This document shows, in pieces, positions 30,781-37,345 of a stretch of DNA of 43,649 bases. The notes under the pieces were generated by a model. It was not told the DNA's origin, did no database searches, and saw nothing but the letters and a program-made list of their open reading frames with translations. How positions within the stretch are numbered: the stretch's first letter is position 1; every line of letters begins with the position of its first letter. Origin of the DNA: SIG565 sp045590755 (GTDB taxonomy: Bacteria > Bacillota > Clostridia > Oscillospirales > Acutalibacteraceae); assembly GCA_045590755.1 (NCBI GenBank), contig JAZNRP010000001.1, forward strand, positions 1 through 43,649. Reading direction: 5' to 3'. A program made the position numbers and the translations under genes.

Positions 30781-31551
30781 ATGGGGAAAATAGTATCAAT
30801 TGTTAATCAAAAAGGCGGCGTCGGTAAGACGACGACGGCCGTAAACCTTGCCGCAGGGCTTGGAAATATCGGTAAAAAAGTATTGCTGATAGACGCCGAC
30901 CCGCAGGGAAATTCCACAAGCGGTTTTGGCATTAACAAAAAGGAAGTTGTGTTTTCAAGCTACGATTTATTAATCGGTAGACAGAAAGCAGATGTTGCCA
31001 CAGTGACTACAACCTTCAAAAATGTAAGTGTTATACCCGCGAATATGGATTTGGCGGGCGCCGAAGTAGAACTTATAACAATTGAACAGAGAGAATCACA
31101 GTTAAAGCGTGCGTTGTCGCTTGTGCGAGATAAATACGACTACATATTAATTGACTGTCCGCCATCCTTAGGTCTTATAACCATAAACGCGCTGACTGCA
31201 GGTGATACAGTGCTCGTACCGCTTCAATGCGAGTATTATGCGATGGAAGGTCTGTCACAGTTAATGTCAAGTGTCCGTCAGATAAAAAGATTGTATAATC
31301 CAGAGCTTGAGCTTGAAGGCGTATTACTCACGATGTATGACGGAAGGCTTAACCTGACGCATCAGGTGGTCGAAGAACTCAAAAAATTCTTCGCAAACAA
31401 GCTTTACAAAACTACAATACCGCGTGCGGTAAGACTTTCAGAAGCGCCGAGCTACGGTATGCCGATTCAGTATTACGACAGGCGCTCAAAGGGCGCTAAG
31501 GCGTATGATGATTTGGCAAAAGAATTTGTAAGCAGAAACAGGAGATATTGA
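30781..31551 (+). CDS. parA: Chromosome-partitioning ATPase ParA (Soj)
   Basis: A 256-residue deviant-Walker ATPase that segregates the origin with ParB and, as Soj, modulates DnaA. The motif KGGVGKTT at residues 11-18 carries the signature lysine of this class, DADPQGN follows near 40, and LIDCPPSLG near 120. ATG 30781 matches the family start MGKIVSIVNQKGG; the upstream TTG at 30751 lacks a binding site. parB begins 1 bp after its stop. Located about 17 kb downstream of dnaA, not in the usual upstream position. Confidence 0.95.
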   Translation: MGKIVSIVNQKGGVGKTTTAVNLAAGLGNIGKKVLLIDADPQGNSTSGFGINKKEVVFSSYDLLIGRQKADVATVTTTFKNVSVIPANMDLAGAEVELITIEQRESQLKRALSLVRDKYDYILIDCPPSLGLITINALTAGDTVLVPLQCEYYAMEGLSQLMSSVRQIKRLYNPELELEGVLLTMYDGRLNLTHQVVEELKKFFANKLYKTTIPRAVRLSEAPSYGMPIQYYDRRSKGAKAYDDLAKEFVSRNRRY

Positions 31552-31552
31552 T

Positions 31553-32413
31553 ATGGCTATAAAAAAAGGTGGACTCGGCAGGGGTCTTGACGCGTTATTT
31601 AACGAAAATTCAACCGACCAAAACGATTTGGTTATGGTGAAGCTCATAGATATTGAGCCAAACAAGGAGCAGCCGCGAAAAAAGTTTGACGAAAAGGCGC
31701 TTAGCGAACTGGCAGACAGTATTCGTGAGCACGGCCTGCTGCAGCCTATAATTGTAAAACCGCTCACAAACGGTACATATAGAATAATCGCAGGCGAACG
31801 CCGTTGGCGTGCAAGCCGTATTGCAGGGCTTGAAACGGTGCCGGTTATACTTAAGGATTTTAGCGAGCAGGAGATAATGGAAGTAGCACTAATAGAGAAT
31901 CTTCAGCGAGAAGACCTTAATCCCGTTGAAGAAGCATTAGGCTACCGCACATTAATGGAAACCTACAGCTTAACACAGGAAGAAGTAGCGGCTCGTGTGG
32001 GCAAATCGCGTTCAGCGGTCGCTAATGCATTAAGGCTTCTGAACCTTAAAGAGCGTGAGCTTCAGCTTTTGCGTGACGGCGTAATAACTGCAGGACACGC
32101 CCGCGCAATACTTGCGGCGGATGATATAATGGTGCGTGAGCAGCTTATTGAATTGGCTATTAACGGCGCGGCGGTACGCGAGCTTGAAAGGGTTGTGCGC
32201 GCGGCCAAAACCAAGCGCGAGCGAAGGGAAGGCGGCGACATCTTCGGCGGCGACAACTACTACACCGAAGTACAGATTGCTTTAACAGAAGCTCTGCACC
32301 GCAAGGTAAAAATCAATAAAATCAGCGAAGACCACGGCGTTATCAGCATAGAGTTTTTCGGAGATGAAGAGCTGCGCGATATAGCCGCTCGTCTTGGCAA
32401 AATGTATCATTAA
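31553..32413 (+). CDS. parB: Chromosome-partitioning protein ParB (Spo0J)
   Basis: A 286-residue DNA-binding CTPase that loads at parS and spreads. The start GLGRGLDALF interacts with ParA; the CTP-binding boxes are SIREHGLLQPIIV (about 56-68), GERRWRA (81-87) and ENLQREDLNP (115-124); the helix-turn-helix is around LTQEEVAARVGKSRSAVANALRL (144-166); the C-terminal dimerisation helix follows. AGGAG precedes the ATG. Four parS-like palindromes lie within 6 kb. Confidence 0.95.
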   Translation: MAIKKGGLGRGLDALFNENSTDQNDLVMVKLIDIEPNKEQPRKKFDEKALSELADSIREHGLLQPIIVKPLTNGTYRIIAGERRWRASRIAGLETVPVILKDFSEQEIMEVALIENLQREDLNPVEEALGYRTLMETYSLTQEEVAARVGKSRSAVANALRLLNLKERELQLLRDGVITAGHARAILAADDIMVREQLIELAINGAAVRELERVVRAAKTKRERREGGDIFGGDNYYTEVQIALTEALHRKVKINKISEDHGVISIEFFGDEELRDIAARLGKMYH

Positions 32414-32416
32414 AAA

Positions 32417-32444
32417 AATCCCCGTTTCATGTGAAACGGGGATT
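32417..32444. terminator. Terminator dyad that doubles as a parS-like site
   Basis: AATCCCCGTTTCA / TGAAACGGGGATT (32417-32429 and 32432-32444) forms a 13-bp dyad. Its core GTTTCATGTGAAAC (32424-32437) is parS with one change. The A run at 32412-32418 gives a T tract on the minus strand, so it mainly serves rsmA, while lying just after parB. Confidence 0.7.
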
Positions 32445-32460
32445 ACTCTTCATTTATACG

Positions 32461-32486
32461 GTTTACATAATATAATTTATGTAAAC
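32461..32486. repeat. Inverted repeat at the rsmA stop
   Basis: GTTTACATAA (32461-32470) and TTATGTAAAC (32477-32486) pair perfectly around TATAAT, ending at the rsmA stop codon. No T tract; function unclear, possibly transcript-end protection. Confidence 0.6.
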
Positions 32487-33334
32487 TAGAACAGTAGATT
32501 TGTAAGCTCTGCTAACTTTTCCATATCAAGCTGTTCGGCACGGACTGTGTCGTTCTCGCCTATTTGTGTTAAGGCGCTTTTTATGCGTTCTTTTTCTATA
32601 TGCAGGGTATTGGAAACGGTATTAACAAGTGTTTTGCGGCGCTGTGCAAAGCAGGCCTTTACAAATGCGAAGAACTTCTTTTCATCCTTTACCCTGATGG
32701 GCGGAGTTTCTCGAATATTAAGCTTTATTACTGCCGAATCCACATTAGGCGGCGGCATAAAGGATTTTCTGTCAACAAAAAACAGTATTTCGGCAGTTGC
32801 ATAGTAGTTAACTGCAACCGTTACAGCCCCTGCATCTCTCGTGCCGACTTGGGCGGCAAGGCGCTGGGCAGCCTCCTTTTGCACCATAACCGTAATCGAT
32901 TCAATCGGCAATTTGCTTTCAAGCAACATCATAATAATGGGGGATGTTATATAATAAGGAAGATTAGCAGAGACAACTATTCTTTTAAAGTCCTTCAGCT
33001 CTTCGGCAATAACCTTATGCAAATCAAGCTTCATAGCGTCGCCGAATATAACCTTTATGTTATCGAACTCACCGAGCGTTTTCTGCAAAACGGGCCTTAA
33101 GCGCTCATCAAGCTCGATGGTTACAACCTTACCAGCCGTTTTAGCAAGTTCTTTTGTAAGCACACCGATACCGGGGCCGATTTCGATAACACCGCAATCC
33201 TTATCACAAGCGGCCGCCGCCATTGCTGGACAGACATCGGGATTTATAAGAAAATTTTGGCCTAAAGATTTTTTAAAGGAAAAGCCTTCCTTTTTTAAAA
33301 TCTGTTCAATGGTTTTAATATCTGCGAGATTCAT
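32486..33334 (-). CDS. rsmA: 16S rRNA dimethyladenosine transferase RsmA (KsgA)
   Basis: A 282-residue methyltransferase that dimethylates the two adjacent adenines near the 3' end of 16S rRNA during small-subunit maturation. Visible are KSLGQNFLINPDV (about 21-33), the SAM-binding GPGIGVLT, and the catalytic ANLPYYITSPII. The C-terminal helical domain includes CFAQRRKTL. GGTAGGT precedes the ATG; the promoter TTGTAA-17-TATAAT lies at 33408-33380. Convergent with parB. Confidence 0.96.
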   Translation of the reverse strand: MNLADIKTIEQILKKEGFSFKKSLGQNFLINPDVCPAMAAAACDKDCGVIEIGPGIGVLTKELAKTAGKVVTIELDERLRPVLQKTLGEFDNIKVIFGDAMKLDLHKVIAEELKDFKRIVVSANLPYYITSPIIMMLLESKLPIESITVMVQKEAAQRLAAQVGTRDAGAVTVAVNYYATAEILFFVDRKSFMPPPNVDSAVIKLNIRETPPIRVKDEKKFFAFVKACFAQRRKTLVNTVSNTLHIEKERIKSALTQIGENDTVRAEQLDMEKLAELTNLLF

Positions 33335-33379
33335 ACATACCTACCAATTATTTTTTTGGGCAAAAGCCCTTACAAAAAC

Positions 33380-33408
33380 ATTATACACAACAAAAGGGCG
33401 GGTTACAA
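33380..33408 (-). promoter_or_regulatory. Promoter of rsmA
   Basis: Minus strand TTGTAA (33408-33403), 17 bp, TATAAT (33385-33380). Confidence 0.8.
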
Positions 33409-33419
33409 GAAAATTTTAG

Positions 33420-33448
33420 GTGACAAACGGCAATAAGTGGTGTATAAT
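33420..33448 (+). promoter_or_regulatory. Promoter of the 33483 gene
   Basis: GTGACA (33420-33425), 17 bp, TATAAT (33443-33448), back to back with the rsmA promoter. Confidence 0.75.
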
Positions 33449-33482
33449 AATTAAAGTAAAAATTTTTATGGATGTGAATTGA

Positions 33483-34232
33483 ATGAACAAAAATTGCTAT
33501 GACGCAGTTATTGAAGAGATGAAACCCCTGCTTGACGGGCAGAAGTTTGTGTTAGAAGATGGCGTTTACAAGAATGAAACAAAAGCGGTAAAGGTTTGCT
33601 TTGATGAAGAAGCGAAGCAGTTCGCATTGTGGGTTTCAGATGTTGAAAACGGAAACGACGGTCAGTATACACTTCTTACAAGCTGGTTGTTTGAAGATGA
33701 TCAAACCGAGCGCGATGCGGCGGCTGTAGGTGTTGACTTTGCCGATACACTCCGTGCTAATTTAGGCCTTAAGAAAACCGCAACAAAAACGGCAGGACAA
33801 ATTGCGCTTCCCACAACCGAAAAGGGTGATGCAGTTACCGTTTCAACCCTTATACAAAAGCTTTTGGCAGTATTCCCCGAGTTTAAGGAAGACTACAAGG
33901 AAAGTGTTGCAAAATACGGCAAGTTTTTAAGCGTTGATTTCTTTACAACCAAATTTGCACCCGCAATAAAGGAAATGTTAAGTGACACAAAGGGCAACAA
34001 AAAGGCAATAAAAAAGCTTTTCGATATGCTTGAAGATATATACATTGAAGGCGACGGCGAAGCCGTTGATATGGTGGTAGCGCTTATTAGTGCCGCTATT
34101 TACGGCAACGAAGAATACATTAAGATATTCAAAGAGCAGAAAGCAGAAAACGCGCATATGATAAGCTCGGTTGAAGCGTTGCTTAGCCTTATAAAGAACA
34201 ACAAAAAGCTTCGTGCCGCATTAATAAAATAG
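33483..34232 (+). CDS. Uncharacterised cytoplasmic protein
   Basis: I do not recognise this 249-residue protein. It is soluble and acidic, without signal or membrane segments. The first about 90 residues look like an alpha/beta domain (FVLEDGVYKNETKAVKVCFDEEAKQFALWVS...). A Lys/Thr-rich linker (98-115) leads to an all-helical second half rich in charged residues (LIQKLLAVFPEFKEDYKESVAKYGKFLSVDFF..., about 121-249). Codon use and GC resemble the neighbours, so it is not obviously acquired. Own promoter and terminator; monocistronic. The initiation codon has no strong binding site (GGATGTGAATTG upstream). Confidence 0.75.
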   Translation: MNKNCYDAVIEEMKPLLDGQKFVLEDGVYKNETKAVKVCFDEEAKQFALWVSDVENGNDGQYTLLTSWLFEDDQTERDAAAVGVDFADTLRANLGLKKTATKTAGQIALPTTEKGDAVTVSTLIQKLLAVFPEFKEDYKESVAKYGKFLSVDFFTTKFAPAIKEMLSDTKGNKKAIKKLFDMLEDIYIEGDGEAVDMVVALISAAIYGNEEYIKIFKEQKAENAHMISSVEALLSLIKNNKKLRAALIK

Positions 34233-34233
34233 A

Positions 34234-34259
34234 AAAAAGCAGGTGAAAACCTGCTTTTT
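34234..34259. terminator. Bidirectional terminator
   Basis: AAAAAGCAGGT (34234-34244), GAAA loop, ACCTGCTTTTT (34249-34259) between converging genes. Confidence 0.93.
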
Positions 34260-34263
34260 GTTT

Positions 34264-36312
34264 TTATAGAATACCGCGGTAATAAAGACCGCGAGTGTAT
34301 TCGGTATCGGGTGGTGAGCCGTTTTTGTATGCGGCGATTATCTCTTCGACGCGGGACTGGGCTTCATCGGTAAAATAAAGCACTGCAAAATCCGTGTTTA
34401 TTTCCTTCATCCTGTCTGCCAGCCAAATGGGGCGGGAATTAAGTAGCTCACTCATTCCCATACGGCAGCGCACGGGAAAGAAAACGCCCATACGGTCGGT
34501 AAGACCTTGCGTGCGGCCGCAGTCCTTACAGCTCAGCTTATTTTTTATTGGGCAGTTTGCCGTTAACATTAGCGGAATATTACCGTAGGCAACAACACCT
34601 GTATTACCGCTAATTTTTGAGGCATCGGTAAGCTGTATTTCGGGGGAAAGAATAACTGCCGCGGCTTTTCTGTCAAAAAGGACCTTTGCCGAATACGAAT
34701 TAAACGCATTAAGCCCCATACCGCCAATAACAGAAAATCCGCTATCTTCTGCTAAGCAAAAATCTGCTACCGTCGAGCAAAGCGCGTGGGTAAAGCCTTT
34801 TTCTTTGAATTTTCCCAGTAGTTTTTTCTTGGCTTCTATATCAAAAGTGCGCGGTATGTCGGCAACCTTTATAACGGTATCGGGAATATCGGCTTTTTCT
34901 ATATTGCATTCAAGCGGAAGGCTTATATATTTTATGTTATCAAGCGATGCCGGTATTTGCGCTACATTATCAAAACGGCAGAAAAGCTCTGGAGTTTTGG
35001 AGACCGACACGGTGGTACGGGGAAAAGAAAGCTCTGTAATTTCTGTTTCTTTTGGTAATGCGCGCAGAACATTTAATTTTTCTGCACAATCTCGCCGCAA
35101 ATTGTTGATAACCTTGGCGCTCACAGCAAGACCGTCATGCAATATAATTTCGGCATCTTTAAGAAAATAGGGTGTACCGCCGAACTTTTGTAAATTTTGC
35201 AGTAGCATATCTTTGGTGACGGGGCGGTTAATTGCCACTTCGGGCATATTGCTAAAGCCGACGGCGGTGTTTGTGCTGTCTGTTAATGTAAGGCTGATTT
35301 TTTCGTCCCGCTTTACAGAAAGAGTAGCGGTTAGCGGAATACTTTGCCGCTCATTTCTGTAAATTTCGTGAAGAGCGGGGAAGGCGTCGGTAGCGCTTTG
35401 TACATCATCAATTGTTCTTGTACCAAACATATCGGACGACAGCGAATTTGTAAAATACCCATCTGTAAAGCCAGAGCGCGCAAAAACATTTTTAAGAGAT
35501 AGTAGTAATTCTTTGTTCACTTTGCCCGTATCAACCGCGCTTCGTACCGCGGCGGTGGCGGCGGCAACATATTCGGGACGCTTCATTCGGCCTTCAATCT
35601 TAAAGGATGTAACACCTGAATTTTTAAGTTCAGTTATATGCTCTATTAAACTTAAATCCTTAAGGCTTAAATCGTAAGAACCGCTTTTATCGGCGCTAAA
35701 GGGCAGTCGGCACGGACCTGCACAAAGTCCGCGGTTACCGCTTCTGCCACCGAGCATAGAGCTTAGTAAACACTGTCCCGAAACGCTCATACATAGTGCG
35801 CCGTGGACAAAAACTTCGGTTTCGATGCCGTTTTCCCCTGCAGTAACACAAAAATCTTTTATCTGCTTATTTGTCATCTCGCGCGGCAATACCACGCGGC
35901 TTATACCAAGCGACTTTAAAAAGGGCAGTGCCGCGGCATTAGTCACCGTCATTTGTGTTGACGCGTGCAGCGGCAAAGAAGGCATTTTGCGGTGAAGCAG
36001 CTCTATAAGACCTAAATCGGCACAGATAATAGCATCAATTCCGTATTTGTAAGCCCTTTCTGCTACATTTAGTGCATCCTGAATTTCTTTATCTGATACA
36101 ACAATATTAAGGGTTAAGAAAACCTTAACCCCACGAATATGACAGTATTGGATTGCTTTTTTTAATTTTTCGTCGGAAAAATTTTCGGCGTTTCGGCGGG
36201 CATTAAAATGCTCGCCGCCCAAGTATACCGCATCTGCGCCGCTTCTGACAGCGGCAACAAGCATTTCTTCATTTCCGACAGGGGAAAGCACCTCGTAATG
36301 CTGTGTCATCAT
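34264..36312 (-). CDS. U32-family protein with DUF3656 domain (RlhA-like)
   Basis: A 682-residue U32-family protein. The N-terminal core EVLSPVGNEEMLVAAVRSGADAVYLGG (about residues 7-33), the U32 signature EVFVHGALCMSVSGQCLLS and the cysteines in GNRGLCAGPCRLPF are present; the second half (from about 380) fits DUF3656. In E. coli the protein with this architecture, RlhA, hydroxylates 23S rRNA, while other U32 members are tRNA-hydroxylation proteins rather than proteases; rRNA or tRNA modification is therefore the best guess. Coupled to zapA by a TAATG overlap, a frequent clostridial pairing. Confidence 0.88.
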   Translation of the reverse strand: MMTQHYEVLSPVGNEEMLVAAVRSGADAVYLGGEHFNARRNAENFSDEKLKKAIQYCHIRGVKVFLTLNIVVSDKEIQDALNVAERAYKYGIDAIICADLGLIELLHRKMPSLPLHASTQMTVTNAAALPFLKSLGISRVVLPREMTNKQIKDFCVTAGENGIETEVFVHGALCMSVSGQCLLSSMLGGRSGNRGLCAGPCRLPFSADKSGSYDLSLKDLSLIEHITELKNSGVTSFKIEGRMKRPEYVAAATAAVRSAVDTGKVNKELLLSLKNVFARSGFTDGYFTNSLSSDMFGTRTIDDVQSATDAFPALHEIYRNERQSIPLTATLSVKRDEKISLTLTDSTNTAVGFSNMPEVAINRPVTKDMLLQNLQKFGGTPYFLKDAEIILHDGLAVSAKVINNLRRDCAEKLNVLRALPKETEITELSFPRTTVSVSKTPELFCRFDNVAQIPASLDNIKYISLPLECNIEKADIPDTVIKVADIPRTFDIEAKKKLLGKFKEKGFTHALCSTVADFCLAEDSGFSVIGGMGLNAFNSYSAKVLFDRKAAAVILSPEIQLTDASKISGNTGVVAYGNIPLMLTANCPIKNKLSCKDCGRTQGLTDRMGVFFPVRCRMGMSELLNSRPIWLADRMKEINTDFAVLYFTDEAQSRVEEIIAAYKNGSPPDTEYTRGLYYRGIL

Positions 36313-36665
36313 TAAAATGGTAAATCTCCGTCAGAATTATTATTATTTGTTGTAACGCCTGTAAGCTGGTCTACCTTGCGGCGCAGAATATCTGCATCAA
36401 GCTTGGCACAGGCGGTTTCTTCAAGTAATTTTTTAATTTCGAGTCTAAGTCGCTCATTCTCGGCTTCACATTTTTTACACTCATCCAGTGCATCAAGCGC
36501 CGAAACTATGGCCGACATAGTGGTAGATAAAAAGGGACTGCGCTTTTGAATATCGTTAATGCGGCGCTCAAGCTCGCTACCGAGTGAACGGATGTAGGCT
36601 TCATCGTCTTCGCTTGTTACCGAGTATTCAATACCGCCGATTTTCATTCGTATTGTGTTTGCCAA
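36312..36665 (-). CDS. zapA: Cell-division protein ZapA
   Basis: A 117-residue protein that bundles FtsZ filaments at the division ring. The globular N-terminus TIRMKIGGIEYSVTSEDDEAYIRSLGSELERRI (about 4-37) is followed by a long coiled coil (60-105). A short Asn-rich tail ends DGDLPF. The start is a TTG at 36665 with GGGGGTG 6 nt upstream. Last base of the stop shared with the U32 start. Confidence 0.9.
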   Translation of the reverse strand: MANTIRMKIGGIEYSVTSEDDEAYIRSLGSELERRINDIQKRSPFLSTTMSAIVSALDALDECKKCEAENERLRLEIKKLLEETACAKLDADILRRKVDQLTGVTTNNNNSDGDLPF

Positions 36666-36789
36666 TTAAAACACCCCCATTTATTATATTTTATAATAAA
36701 ACAGTAAAAATTAAAAGGTTTTTTTGAAAAATAGTCAATAATTACAATAAATTGTTATTTTTCTGCATTTTGGACACAATAAGTAGTAC

Positions 36790-36818
36790 TTTACATTTAG
36801 AAAAGTTTGTGATATAAT
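36790..36818 (+). promoter_or_regulatory. Promoter of rpsO
   Basis: TTTACA (36790-36795), 17 bp, TATAAT (36813-36818) with TG extension. Confidence 0.82.
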
Positions 36819-36823
36819 ACGAA

Positions 36824-36915
36824 AGGTTGTGAATACAGCCTTGTTACCTTTACTGTGCTATAGGCGTCTGCCCGTGAGGAAACACTAATGACCTATTGCT
36901 CGGTTTGGGGATTAA
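36824..36915 (+). promoter_or_regulatory. Structured leader of rpsO (candidate S15 autoregulatory site)
   Basis: GGTTGT (36825-36830) pairs with ACAGCC around GAAT, and GCTATAGG (about 36858-36865) pairs with CCTATTGC (about 36892-36899), enclosing a small GTG/CAC hairpin. S15 represses its own mRNA through a leader fold in several bacteria, and a stable leader here fits; which S15 motif applies cannot be decided by eye. Confidence 0.5.
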
Positions 36916-36936
36916 ATATTAAAAGGAGTGAAAACA

Positions 36937-37200
36937 ATGTTGAAAGAGCAAAAGCAGCAGATTATCGCTGATTACGCAGTGCACGAAGGCGACACAGGTT
37001 CTCCTGAAGTTCAGATTGCCCTTCTCACCAACCGTATCAACGAGCTCAATGCGCATCTTAAGGTACACGCTAAGGACCATCATTCCCGTCGCGGCCTTAT
37101 GAAAATGGTAGGTCACAGACGCAACCTGCTTGCATACTTGCAGAAGAACGATATCGAAAGATACCGTGCTATCATCAAGAAGCTTGGTCTTCGTAAGTAA
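36937..37200 (+). CDS. rpsO: Ribosomal protein S15
   Basis: An 87-residue primary 16S rRNA-binding protein of the small subunit. Family segments: QQIIADYAVHEGDTGSPEVQIALLT, HLKVHAKDHHSRRGLMKMVGHRRNLLAYL and YRAIIKKLGLRK. ATG 36937 is the start: AAGGAG is 8 nt upstream, while the in-frame GTG at 36928 lies almost on the binding site. Followed by a hairpin and then pnp, the classical rpsO-pnp order. Confidence 0.97.
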   Translation: MLKEQKQQIIADYAVHEGDTGSPEVQIALLTNRINELNAHLKVHAKDHHSRRGLMKMVGHRRNLLAYLQKNDIERYRAIIKKLGLRK

Positions 37201-37205
37201 TCTAT

Positions 37206-37240
37206 TAAGGCGGACCGTTTACGGTCTGCCTTATTGTATT
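37206..37240 (+). terminator. Terminator or attenuator between rpsO and pnp
   Basis: TAAGGCGGACCGT (37206-37218), loop TT, ACGGTCTGCCTTA (37221-37233) with one G-T pair; the following TTGTATT is only moderately T-rich, so read-through to pnp is likely. Confidence 0.7.
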
Positions 37241-37246
37241 AAAAAA

Positions 37247-37324
37247 GAGGTTTTTCGTGGTTTAGCGGTAAATTGATAGTCGGAAATCTCCGGTTATGAA
37301 TTTATTGCTAAACGGAAACACCTC
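37247..37324 (+). promoter_or_regulatory. Long hairpin in the pnp leader
   Basis: GTTTAGCGGTAAATT (37260-37274) pairs along its full length with AATTTATTGCTAAAC (37299-37313), two pairs being G-U. Outside it, GAGGTTTTTC (37247-37256) pairs with GAAACACCTC (37315-37324) with one mismatch; inside, CGG/CCG closes an AAATCT loop. The result is a rod of about 26 bp ending 10 nt before the pnp binding site. Confidence 0.8.
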
Positions 37325-37345
37325 AAAATTTAAGGAGGTAAAAAT

